Origin: Planctomycetota bacterium
Lineage (GTDB): Bacteria; Planctomycetota; PUPC01; JACPCR01
Assembly (NCBI GenBank): GCA_016179685.1
Contig: JACPCR010000071.1
Location: 49,259 to 113,258, forward strand
Length of the DNA stretch: 64,000 nt
Reading direction: 5' to 3'
This document shows, in pieces, positions 47,830-56,231 of the stretch (position 1 is its first letter; the number at the start of each line of letters is the position of its first letter). The notes under the pieces are model-generated. The model made no database searches and was not told the origin of the DNA. It was given only the letters and a program-made list of their open reading frames with translations. The position numbers and the translations under genes were made by a program.

Positions 47830-49848
47830 ATGGACGAAGAGGTGCTGAAAATCCTGCTGATCAAGGACGGGCCGGACGATCCTGCCTGGATACGGTCCGT
47901 GCTGGCCCAGATGACCGGGGATTCCGGTCAGCCTTTCTGCGAGGTCACCGAAGCGGCCACGCTCGCTGGAGGACTCGAACGCCTGGCCGTCGGAGGCGTA
48001 GATGTCGCCCTGCTGGCCCTTTCCGGACCCCAGGGGACCCGGTTGGAGACCTTCAAGCGGGTCAGCGCCTACCGTCCTGAAGCGCCGGTGCTCGTCCTCT
48101 TGACGCGCCGAGGCTCAGGCCTGGAGAACGATTTCATCCAGAGCGGTGCGCAGGATTGCCTGGTCGAGGGCGAAATCGACGACCGGCAGGCGAAGCGGTC
48201 CATCCTGTTCGCCATCGATCGGCAGCGGAGAGTCAACACGTTCCACCGCCACCTCATGGAGCTTCGACACCGGGAGGCCCGGTGGAAGGGAGTGGCCGAG
48301 CACAATCCGGACGCCCTGCTGGTGATGGACGAGAACCGGAGCATTCATTTTGCCAATCCGGCCACGCAGGACCTCACGGGAGTCAAGCCGGAGCTTCTGA
48401 TCGGGCAATCCCTATCGATTCCCCTGGAGCCCCAGAAGGCGGTGGAGATGAACTTGACCCGGAAAGACGGCAAGACTGTGGCGGTGGAGGTCCGGGCTGC
48501 CCCGATGCCATGGAAGGAGCATCGAATCTGGGTCGTTGCTCTGCGAGACATCTCGGCCCGAAAAGGCATGGAACGAACGGTACGGGAGCTGAACGAGCAG
48601 CTCCGAGCGTCCGCACACCTCATTGAGAAGCAGGCGCTCAGCGACCCGGTCACCGGATCGTTGAATCGGCGAGGCCTGGCGAAGGCGGTCGAGGATCACC
48701 TGGTCTCGGAGTCCGAGATTCAAGCCATCTTCGTCGATTTGGAGAATCTGGACGCCATCAACGAGCAGTTCAGTTACCGTGCCGGGGATACGGCCCTCCG
48801 TGAAATCGCCTCGCGCCTCCGCACCGCGGTCGGCGCGTCACACCCCATCGGCCGCATCACCGGCGGCCAGTTCCTGATCCTCATTTCCGATCCTGGCCCG
48901 GCGGATGCCGCCGCCCTTACCGACCAGGTCTTGAAGGCCGTCTCGCAGACTCCGCTCCGGATCGGCGGCGCAGAGGTTGGACTGCACGCTCACGCTGCGG
49001 GGGTTTCCCTCCGGCCTTCCGGTCTGGACGACCTGATTCTGGCGGGCCATCGCCAGATATCCGAGGCCCGGCAGGCCCAGAGGAAGGCCGAAGCGCCGCC
49101 ATCGCCGGAGGAAGCGGCCCCTTCGGCACGCCGAGAGCCCAAGGTGTCGGTCACCGTGGACGAATTCCGAAACAACGCCCGCTTTCTCGTCGTTTCTCAG
49201 CCCATTGTCCAGCTCAGGGACGAGAAGGTCGTCGGCTACGAATTTTTCAGCCGGCTGGTCAGCCTTCCCATGGAGCTTCCGGAGGAGTTTTTCACGTTTA
49301 CCTTCGAGAGCCATCTTCTGGCTTCGGTGGACCACCAGTGTTACCTGCTGGGCATTCGCAAAGCGGAGGCCGCGCCCCGGAATGCGCTGATCCACCTCAA
49401 CCTTTTTTCCTCGACCATCCTGGAATACTCCGTGGCGGACATCCTGGGTCGCCTGCCTCCGAAGCGCCCCAAGCAGGATTTTTGCCTCGAGATCAATCGC
49501 GAGCATCTTCCCGCGGACGTCGCTCACCTGGCCCGGCGCTGCCAGGCCTTCAAGCGGTCCGGAGTCCGAATCGGGCTCAACAGCGTGGAAACCACCCCCG
49601 AGGCCGCGGACCTCGTGCGGCGACTCGAACCCGACGTGATCAAGCTCGACCGGGCCGTCGTGAATGGGATTGCAGAGGATTCCGCCCGGCAGGCGGCATT
49701 GCGGGAATGGACCGGTAGCTTCTCTCCGTCCGCCAGGCTCGCGGCCGTCGGAATTGAATCCCGAGCGGACATGGAAGCCCTCAAGCACCTGGGCGTCCAC
49801 TACGGGCAGGGCTTCTACTTCGGCCAGCCTAAGCAGGAAGTCCTTTAG
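47830..49848 (+). CDS. Pseudo-receiver-PAS-GGDEF(degenerate)-EAL(degenerate) signalling protein
   Basis: ILLIKDGPDDPAWI; NPDALLVMDENRSIHFANPA (PAS); DPVTGSLNRRGL...IGRITGGQFLIL; GYEFFSRL...CLEINRE...GQGFYFGQP. Confidence 0.88.
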   Translation: MDEEVLKILLIKDGPDDPAWIRSVLAQMTGDSGQPFCEVTEAATLAGGLERLAVGGVDVALLALSGPQGTRLETFKRVSAYRPEAPVLVLLTRRGSGLENDFIQSGAQDCLVEGEIDDRQAKRSILFAIDRQRRVNTFHRHLMELRHREARWKGVAEHNPDALLVMDENRSIHFANPATQDLTGVKPELLIGQSLSIPLEPQKAVEMNLTRKDGKTVAVEVRAAPMPWKEHRIWVVALRDISARKGMERTVRELNEQLRASAHLIEKQALSDPVTGSLNRRGLAKAVEDHLVSESEIQAIFVDLENLDAINEQFSYRAGDTALREIASRLRTAVGASHPIGRITGGQFLILISDPGPADAAALTDQVLKAVSQTPLRIGGAEVGLHAHAAGVSLRPSGLDDLILAGHRQISEARQAQRKAEAPPSPEEAAPSARREPKVSVTVDEFRNNARFLVVSQPIVQLRDEKVVGYEFFSRLVSLPMELPEEFFTFTFESHLLASVDHQCYLLGIRKAEAAPRNALIHLNLFSSTILEYSVADILGRLPPKRPKQDFCLEINREHLPADVAHLARRCQAFKRSGVRIGLNSVETTPEAADLVRRLEPDVIKLDRAVVNGIAEDSARQAALREWTGSFSPSARLAAVGIESRADMEALKHLGVHYGQGFYFGQPKQEVL

Positions 49849-49863
49849 AGTCTTAGGGTGTGA

Positions 49864-49917
49864 CTTCTCCGCGCCGCGCCCACTTCGTGGGCAGCCGGCG
49901 GGCACCCGGCGGAGAAG
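49864..49917. repeat. Branched hairpin downstream of GGDEF/EAL gene
   Basis: cttctccg...cggagaag enclosing gcccacttcgtgggc. Confidence 0.6.
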
Positions 49918-50040
49918 ATGAAAGGTGTCCCGCCGGACTTGCCCCAGTGGGAGGCCGGTCGGGTGTCAGTTGATTCCTGAACCCTGAACCTTGACACCTT
50001 TTGCACCCTTGTTGGGTTGCGGGCTTCGCCCGCCTTAAAA

Positions 50041-50077
50041 GACGGTTTTGCGGGTGCGGGTGCACGTGCGATCCGTC
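50041..50077. repeat. Reverse-orientation AAGTGC-family hairpin, 13 bp upstream of RNase HII-like start
   Basis: gacggttttgcgggtgc-gggt-gcacgtgcgatccgtc. Confidence 0.55.
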
Positions 50078-50090
50078 ACCTTCAACCCTC

Positions 50091-51083
50091 ATGGTTCAGG
50101 AAGACACGAAGTCATCCCGGCTGGTGGTCGGCATCGACGAAGCGGGTTACGGACCCGTGCTGGGTCCCCTCGTCGTATCTGCCACCGTCTTCGAGGTCTC
50201 CGACCGGCCTCTCCCGTCCGATTTCTGGTCCGAGCTTCGCAGCGTTCCGGTCTGCCGGCCGGACGGAACGGAGGATTCCCGGGGCCTGGTCGTGGGCGAT
50301 AGCAAGAAGATTTACCAGTGCCGGGATGATCTGGGCCGGCTCGAGGCCGGCGTGCTTTCCTTCGCCGCGGCGTCGCTCGACGGGCCCATGCCGGACACCC
50401 TCGAGGCATTTCTCGGGCGCTTCGCCAGCGAACACTACCAGCCGCCCCGCCCGTTGCCCTGGTATGCGGGGCCGGGCCCGACGCTGCCTTGCGGGCCGCC
50501 AGGCCTTCCGCGCTGGACCGCTCTTGAAAAAGCGTTGCGAGACGCCAGACTGCGCTTCCATGGCTTCCTCGTGCGGCCCGTGTTTGAGCCTGAATTCAAC
50601 ACGCAGGTGCGCTCCATCGGGAACAAGGCCCAGCTTCTTTTCAATGTGAGCGCCGGGCTCTCCCGAGAGCTCCTCGGCCGCCACAGGAGCTGCCAGGAGT
50701 GCCTATTCCTCTACGACAAGCAGGGAGGCCGGGACTTCTACGGTCCGATGCTTCTCAATGCCTTTCCCGACTCCGGCTTCCTGATCGAGAAGGAGAGCCG
50801 GGCCAGGTCGGTCTACCGGCTTTCATCGGCTGGCCGCACGGTTTGCCACTGCTTCGAAATGAAGGGAGACGAGCACCACCTTCCGGTGGGGCTTGCGGCC
50901 ATGTGCAGCAAGTACGTGCGGGAATTGTTTCTCCGGCGATTCAACCTCTTCTGGGGGCATCATCTGCCCGGCCTGCGGCCCACGGCGGGATATTATGCTG
51001 ACGCCCAGAGATTCCTGGCGGAGACGGAGGCGCTCCGGCGGTCCCTCGAGATGGACGACGCTCAGCTCGTCCGCTGCCGCTGA
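50091..51083 (+). CDS. Divergent ribonuclease HII-like protein
   Basis: VVGIDEAGYGPVLGPLVVSA, VGDSKKIY; long insert; other RNase HII motifs weak. Confidence 0.6.
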   Translation: MVQEDTKSSRLVVGIDEAGYGPVLGPLVVSATVFEVSDRPLPSDFWSELRSVPVCRPDGTEDSRGLVVGDSKKIYQCRDDLGRLEAGVLSFAAASLDGPMPDTLEAFLGRFASEHYQPPRPLPWYAGPGPTLPCGPPGLPRWTALEKALRDARLRFHGFLVRPVFEPEFNTQVRSIGNKAQLLFNVSAGLSRELLGRHRSCQECLFLYDKQGGRDFYGPMLLNAFPDSGFLIEKESRARSVYRLSSAGRTVCHCFEMKGDEHHLPVGLAAMCSKYVRELFLRRFNLFWGHHLPGLRPTAGYYADAQRFLAETEALRRSLEMDDAQLVRCR

Positions 51084-51145
51084 ATGGGAGGTTTGCAGGG
51101 TTGCCATAGCCTCCTTATAATCCTCTGGCAACGAGGGAATCCGTC

Positions 51146-51394
51146 ATGCCGGAAGGGGAAAAAACCATGCAGCCGACGCCATCGGATGGGCCAGCGCCAT
51201 CCGTTCCCGAGGCGGGCGTGAAGCCGCCTGAGGATCTGAGGCCGCCGGGCCTGCTGAAGGAGCTTTGGCTCTTCGTCAAGGAGGAGAAGGTCTGGTGGAT
51301 GACCCCGATGATCCTGGTTCTTCTCTTGGTCGGCGGCCTCCTCATCGCGAGCCAGGCCGTTCCGGCCCTGCACTTTCTCTATCCCCTTTTCTAG
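51146..51394 (+). CDS. DUF5989-type small membrane protein
   Basis: LLKELWLFVKEEKVWWMTPMILVLLLVGGLLIASQAVPALHFLYPLF. Confidence 0.8.
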   Translation: MPEGEKTMQPTPSDGPAPSVPEAGVKPPEDLRPPGLLKELWLFVKEEKVWWMTPMILVLLLVGGLLIASQAVPALHFLYPLF

Positions 51395-51412
51395 TTTTCC
51401 GAGGCCGACGGC

Positions 51413-52252
51413 ATGGAGCATCGTGCTGCCTCGGAAAAGCCAGAAGAGTCCCGCATCCCTCCGATGGGGGCATCACAACGGGAGACGGGCCGTGGCAAGA
51501 CGATCGTGGTTCTGCCCGCCTATAACGCTGCCCGCACCCTCGAAGCGACCGTCCGTGACATTCCGGCTGGGTGCGTCGATGAGACGATCCTGGTCGACGA
51601 CGCCAGCCGCGATGATACCGTCCGGATCGCCCGGGACCTGGGACTAGCGGTGATCGTTCACCCGGAGAACCGCGGGTACGGTGCGAATCAGAAGACCTGT
51701 TATACCGAGGCGTTGAGACGCGGTGCGGACTACGTGGTCATGGTGCATCCGGACTACCAGTATGACAGCCGTCTGCTGCCGCATTTTTTGGGCTTCCTTC
51801 GCCAGGGCATCTGCGACATTGTGCTGGGCTCGCGCATCCGATGCCGGAAGGAGGCGCTGGCGGGCGGGATGCCGCGTTACAAGTACCTTTCAAATCGCGG
51901 GTTGACGCTCTTCGAGAATATCACACTCGGCCAGAACCTGGGCGACTTCCATTCCGGTTATCGCGCCTACACGCGCCAGGTCCTGGAGACCATTCCGTTC
52001 ATGAAAAATTCCGATGGCTTCGTCTTCGACACGGAGTTCCTGGTACAAGCGGTCTACTTCGGCTTCCGGATCGGGGACGTGCCCGTGCCGGTCCGTTACA
52101 TGGACGAGGCCTCGTCCATCCGTTTTTGGCCGGCCACGCGCTACGGACTGCTGACGTTGTGGACCGTGACGAAGTGCTGGCTGTGCTGGCTAAGGATTTA
52201 TCGGTCGAGGCTGTTCCAACGCACTTCGACGCCGCCAGACGCTATACTTTGA
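51413..52252 (+). CDS. Glycosyltransferase family 2
   Basis: [43 protein letters not shown]. Confidence 0.9.
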   Translation: MEHRAASEKPEESRIPPMGASQRETGRGKTIVVLPAYNAARTLEATVRDIPAGCVDETILVDDASRDDTVRIARDLGLAVIVHPENRGYGANQKTCYTEALRRGADYVVMVHPDYQYDSRLLPHFLGFLRQGICDIVLGSRIRCRKEALAGGMPRYKYLSNRGLTLFENITLGQNLGDFHSGYRAYTRQVLETIPFMKNSDGFVFDTEFLVQAVYFGFRIGDVPVPVRYMDEASSIRFWPATRYGLLTLWTVTKCWLCWLRIYRSRLFQRTSTPPDAIL

Positions 52253-52274
52253 CACTTGAACCCTGAACCCTGGC

Positions 52275-53114
52275 TTGGACCCTCCTGCCTTGAACCCGCC
52301 TGAACGAGACCCCATCTCGGCAACGGTCATCACGCGAAACGAAGCGGGAAACATCCGCGAGTGCCTGGAGAGCCTTCGCTGGGTGGACGACCTCGTGGTC
52401 GTCGATTCGGAGAGCACGGATCGGACGGTGGAGATTGCCCGGGAGTTCACGTCCCGCGTTCACGTCCGCCCTTGGGACGGCTTCGTCGATCAGAAGAACT
52501 ACGCCTGCTCCCTGGCGGAACACGACTGGGTCCTGAGCGTGGACGCGGATGAGCGGGTGACACCCGAGCTGCGCGACGAAATCCTGGGCGTTCTTTCGCG
52601 GCCTGAGGGCCGGGCCGAAGGTTACTGCCTCCCGCGGCGCACCACTTACCTGGGCCGGGTGATTTGGCACGGGGGATGGTATCCGGACGAAACAGTCAGG
52701 CTTTTCCGCCGCTCCCACGGCGTCTTTGTGGGCCAGGAACTTCACGAGCGTGTCGAGGTCCGAGGCCGCGTGGAACGCCTCCTCCATCCCCTGGCCCACC
52801 TCAGTTACCATAATCTTTCAGACCAGATCGAGCGAGTGGACCGTTACTCGTCGCTGGCCGCTGGCGCCTGGTACAACTGGGGGCGCGCCAGCACGCTGGC
52901 CGGCCTGCTCGTCCGGCCCCCGTGGAAGTTCTTCGAGACCTACTTCTGGAAGCTCGGCATGCTGGACGGGATGCCGGGCCTGATCATTGCGGTCATGACC
53001 AGCTACTATGTTTTCCTCAAGCACGCGAAATTGTGGGAGTTGCGCCACGTGCCCTCCAGCCGCCGGGCCGTGCACGCGCCGAGGACCAACGAGCACCCGG
53101 CGATCTCCTCTTGA
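52275..53114 (+). CDS. Glycosyltransferase family 2 (WaaE/KdtX-like)
   Basis: ISATVITRNEAGNIRECLESLRWVDDLVVVDSESTDRTVEIA, WVLSVDADERVTPELRDEI; TTG start uncertain. Confidence 0.9.
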   Translation: MDPPALNPPERDPISATVITRNEAGNIRECLESLRWVDDLVVVDSESTDRTVEIAREFTSRVHVRPWDGFVDQKNYACSLAEHDWVLSVDADERVTPELRDEILGVLSRPEGRAEGYCLPRRTTYLGRVIWHGGWYPDETVRLFRRSHGVFVGQELHERVEVRGRVERLLHPLAHLSYHNLSDQIERVDRYSSLAAGAWYNWGRASTLAGLLVRPPWKFFETYFWKLGMLDGMPGLIIAVMTSYYVFLKHAKLWELRHVPSSRRAVHAPRTNEHPAISS

Positions 53115-53413
53115 GCCTGGAATCCGAGCTGGTCGGTCGCTACGCCGAGGCATTGAAGGCCTATCGCAGCCGGGAATGGATGCGAGCGATCGAAGGGTTC
53201 AAGCAGTGCCTGGCGCTCCGCGCCGCCGATCCCGCAGCGCGGGCCCTGATCGAGCGATGCCGGACCTTCCAGGCCTCGCCCTCCCCCAGCGGACTGGGAT
53301 GGCGTCTGGCACATGCGGAGCAAGTGAAGGGGTGGCCGCTCCACGGGTTCGAAGATGCGGGGAAGAGTCAAGGCCGGAACAGGTCAAGGTCAAGATCACG
53401 GATGCAAGAATAA
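53111..53413 (+). CDS. Short TPR-like protein or gene remnant
   Basis: YAEALKAYRSREWMRAIEGFKQCLALRAADPAARALIERCRTF; TTG start overlapping upstream stop. Confidence 0.35.
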   Translation: MSLESELVGRYAEALKAYRSREWMRAIEGFKQCLALRAADPAARALIERCRTFQASPSPSGLGWRLAHAEQVKGWPLHGFEDAGKSQGRNRSRSRSRMQE

Positions 53414-53745
53414 TGCCTGCGATCGGCCGTGCAAAGGGCAATACGGTTTTCCACCGCGGTGGCCGCTATCAGGGCATCCGCCATGCTCATGGCCACCTTC
53501 AGGGTGTACTCCTCCATGTAGATCGACGCTCGATGCCCGATGTTCTCCGTGAGGGGAAGCATCACCATGCCCAGGTCGGGAAGAAACGCCTTGATTTGCT
53601 TCATCTCCTCGACGTTCCTGGCGCCCTGAAAAAGTTCCATATAGGTGACCACGGACACGTGACGTTCGGCCTGCTCATCCAGAAGGCCAGCCGCCCTCTC
53701 GTGGCCGCGTAAAATCCAGATCAGCACGTCCGTGTCAAACAACAT
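53368..53745 (-). CDS. vapC: VapC-like PIN-domain toxin
   Basis: MLFDTDVLIWILRGHERAAGLLDEQ, VSVVTYMELFQGARN, MSMADALIAATAVENRIALCTADRRHY. Confidence 0.88.
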   Translation of the reverse strand: MLFDTDVLIWILRGHERAAGLLDEQAERHVSVVTYMELFQGARNVEEMKQIKAFLPDLGMVMLPLTENIGHRASIYMEEYTLKVAMSMADALIAATAVENRIALCTADRRHYSCIRDLDLDLFRP

Positions 53746-53983
53746 GACCGCGTCCCGTGCGCAGACGACGCAAGAAAGCTGGAACATCCTCCGCCTCTTG
53801 GCGATCGGCCCAGATTCCGAAGGCAGGATGCTCTCGAGCTCACGTGGCCTTCTGCCGGCCGCGTACGGGATGAAGAACGGCCTTCTCCTTGCCGTGGTAA
53901 AGGATCGTCACGGATTCATTCCGCTCCAGCGCACGGAGAACTTCCCGCATGCGGCGGCGCAAGTCCAAGAACGATGCTTTCAT
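53735..53983 (-). pseudogene. Phd/VapB-type antitoxin with in-frame TGA at codon 48
   Basis: MKASFLDLRRRMREVLRALERNESVTILYHGKEKAVLHPVRGRQKAT*AREHPAFGIWADRQEAEDVPAFLRRLRTGRGHVV* translated by hand; below the ORF-track length cutoff. Confidence 0.75.
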
Positions 53984-54115
53984 GGATGCCTTTCTCCTTC
54001 AAGTGGACACTATCAGTGTACCTGTTGCCATCCCCTTCAAGGGAAAAATTCCCAAGCACCGAACCTGGGCGTTGGCGGCCCCGTTTCTGCCCCTGCCAAT
54101 GGCTGGATACACAAG

Positions 54116-55150
54116 CTATCGCCGTTCCTTGGCGTGCCCACCGGCATGGCGCAAGCTGGGATGGTCCGGGCAGCCGCGGAGATGCCAGGCCACCAGCGAA
54201 GCGTAGATGCCGATGCGCTCGCGCACCCTCGGGATGAGAAAGAGGGTGAAGAGGCCGGCCAGAAGGTTGAGCAGCAGATTGGGAAAGAGCTTGAGGAACG
54301 CGCCGGCTCGGAGGAAAGCGTAACGGGGGCCGGGTGACCATTTCCTGAAGAAACGGTACTTGGCGCGGTAGTACTCGATGCGGCTCAGGCCCGGGAGGCG
54401 TCGCACGGAGCTCCGGCCCTGATGATGGACCGCCCGAGCCGCAGTCACCTGGCACACTCGAAATCCCTCCAGCCGCGCACGATAACAGAGGTCGGTCTCC
54501 TCCAAGAAAAGGAAATAGCCCGGATCGAAGCCGCCCAGCCGCCCAGCCAGGTCAGCCCGGACGAGCATCAGGGCGCCGATGACGACCTCGACGTCCCGTA
54601 TCTCGATGCCGGGCTGGAGCCTGCTGGGATATCGGGCGGGGAACAGCCTGCGGAGGACCGCCTTGTTCGTCAGCTCCGTGGCCAAAGTGGGGAAATTGTC
54701 GAAGGAGTTCTGGGGCGTGCCGTCCGGGTTCAGGAGTTGGCCGCCGCAGATGCCGACGTCCGGGTGGGCATCGAGGAAATCCGCGAGGGTATCGGCTGCC
54801 CCGGGAAGAAGGCGTGCGTCGCTGTTGAGCAGGAGCAGGTGGCGGCCTCGGGCGATCGCAAACGCCTGGTTGTTGGCGCAGCCGAACCCACGATTTTCAG
54901 CATTCTGGATGAGATGGACCTTGGGGAAGCGGTCGCGGACGGCCTCAGCGGAGCCGTCGCCGGAAGCGTTATCGACGACGATGACCTCGAAAGAATGGGA
55001 CTGGATGGTATCGAAGGCGGACTGTATGGCCTCCAGGACGAGGGCCCGGAGATTCCAGTTGACCACGACAACGCTGAGGTCACAGGAAACCGATGCCGAG
55101 GAGAGGCTGGCTTCTCGACCCTCGTCTGAACGCGGCATCTCACCAGTCAT
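54116..55150 (-). CDS. Glycosyltransferase family 2 (rhamnosyltransferase-like)
   Basis: LSVVVVNWNLRALVLEAIQSAFDT, VIVVDNASGDGSAEAVRDRFP, ENRGFGCANNQAF; ATGA overlap with upstream gene. Confidence 0.9.
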   Translation of the reverse strand: MTGEMPRSDEGREASLSSASVSCDLSVVVVNWNLRALVLEAIQSAFDTIQSHSFEVIVVDNASGDGSAEAVRDRFPKVHLIQNAENRGFGCANNQAFAIARGRHLLLLNSDARLLPGAADTLADFLDAHPDVGICGGQLLNPDGTPQNSFDNFPTLATELTNKAVLRRLFPARYPSRLQPGIEIRDVEVVIGALMLVRADLAGRLGGFDPGYFLFLEETDLCYRARLEGFRVCQVTAARAVHHQGRSSVRRLPGLSRIEYYRAKYRFFRKWSPGPRYAFLRAGAFLKLFPNLLLNLLAGLFTLFLIPRVRERIGIYASLVAWHLRGCPDHPSLRHAGGHAKERR

Positions 55151-56160
55151 TTGGAGAGATTCTGGAGAGCCGTCTCCGGGTCCTGGAAAACGGGAAGGAG
55201 CATATCGAGGCGTGTGGCCCGGAAGACCTCGCGCAGAGGCGGATTGAGGGAGGCGAATCCGACGGAGGCGCCGGACTGGCGCAGCTCCTTGTAGAGGGAG
55301 ACGAAGGCACCGAGGACGATGCTGGAAACGTACTGGACGTGGCGGAGATCGACGACGAGGACTGTCTGACCCTGGGCGGCGGCCACGAGCTGTTCCCTGA
55401 CCTGAGACAAGTTGGCATCGCTGATGCTTCGATCCTGCAGCTCGAGGACACGGGTCTGACCCTTCCGCAGGATGCGGAGCTGCCGCGTCTCCGATTCCAC
55501 CGTCGCCCCGGGGACGGACATCGGGGCCTCGGGCGCGGGACCGCCCTGCACGGCGTCGGGGCGCGTCGGGGCCGCGTCCGCTTCCGCTTCAAAATCCAGG
55601 CTCGCCGGCACATGGGAGAGCTGGGCCGCCGGCGTTACGTATTGGGCGCGGAAAACGTCGTCCTCGCTGGGAACGGCGACGTCCACGAGCCCTTCACCCC
55701 CTTCGGGGCCGGCATCGGGTGACCGGCGGCGCGTCATCAGGAGCTGGTTGCCGCGCCCCATGTAGACGACCTCGTCCTGCACGCTCTCCATGAGGATGAT
55801 TCCGTAACCGCTTTCCCGGAGGTCCTGTTCCCCGAAGAGAGGCTTGGGGACCCGTTCCGGCCTCATCCCGTTGCCCTCATCTTCGATGAGGATGGCCCAC
55901 TTCGAGTCATCGCCGTAGAGGCGAATGCGAATGTTCTTTCGGGGATCGTAATGATTGCCATGCATCATGGCATTCTTGATGGCTTCATCGAGGCTCAATC
56001 GGACGCGTTCCATGTCGTCGCGGCCCACGTACTCGTGCTCCTGGAGACACCGCAGGATGCGAATGATGGCAGCGTCCTTGTAGGACAACTCGGAGGGGAT
56101 CTCCATCTTGACCCAGGTGGTTCCGAAACGCGACCTCGTCTCCGGCTCGAACAGGGGCAT
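55147..56160 (-). CDS. Fusion of HATPase_c anti-sigma (RsbW-like) kinase and STAS (RsbV-like) domains
   Basis: RVRLSLDEAIKNAMMHGNHYDPRKNIRIRLYGDDSKWAILIEDEGNGMRPE...SGYGIILMESVQDEVVY; C-term VLVVDLRHVQYVSSIVLGAFVSLYKELRQSGASVGFASLNPPLREVFRATRLD. Confidence 0.85.
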   Translation of the reverse strand: MPLFEPETRSRFGTTWVKMEIPSELSYKDAAIIRILRCLQEHEYVGRDDMERVRLSLDEAIKNAMMHGNHYDPRKNIRIRLYGDDSKWAILIEDEGNGMRPERVPKPLFGEQDLRESGYGIILMESVQDEVVYMGRGNQLLMTRRRSPDAGPEGGEGLVDVAVPSEDDVFRAQYVTPAAQLSHVPASLDFEAEADAAPTRPDAVQGGPAPEAPMSVPGATVESETRQLRILRKGQTRVLELQDRSISDANLSQVREQLVAAAQGQTVLVVDLRHVQYVSSIVLGAFVSLYKELRQSGASVGFASLNPPLREVFRATRLDMLLPVFQDPETALQNLSK

Positions 56161-56185
56161 AGGTCTTCGTCCTTTTTCGGTTCAG

Positions 56186-56231
56186 ATCGCTCGCTATCGG
56201 CACGGGCGGGTTGGGGACGGCTCTTCGCTAA
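56186..56231. repeat. Degenerate stop-codon element copy
   Basis: minus strand TTAGCGAAGAGCCGTCCCCAACCCGCCCGTG; supplies stop of the 56228 gene. Confidence 0.45.

Noticed and set aside
47830-49848. Active diguanylate cyclase/phosphodiesterase
   Set aside because: Catalytic GGDEF and EAL D-loop residues are not present by motif reading; annotated as degenerate instead.
53840-53842. TGA in the antitoxin as a selenocysteine codon
   Set aside because: Phd-type antitoxins are not known selenoproteins and no SECIS-like hairpin was evident after the codon; mutation or sequencing error is simpler.
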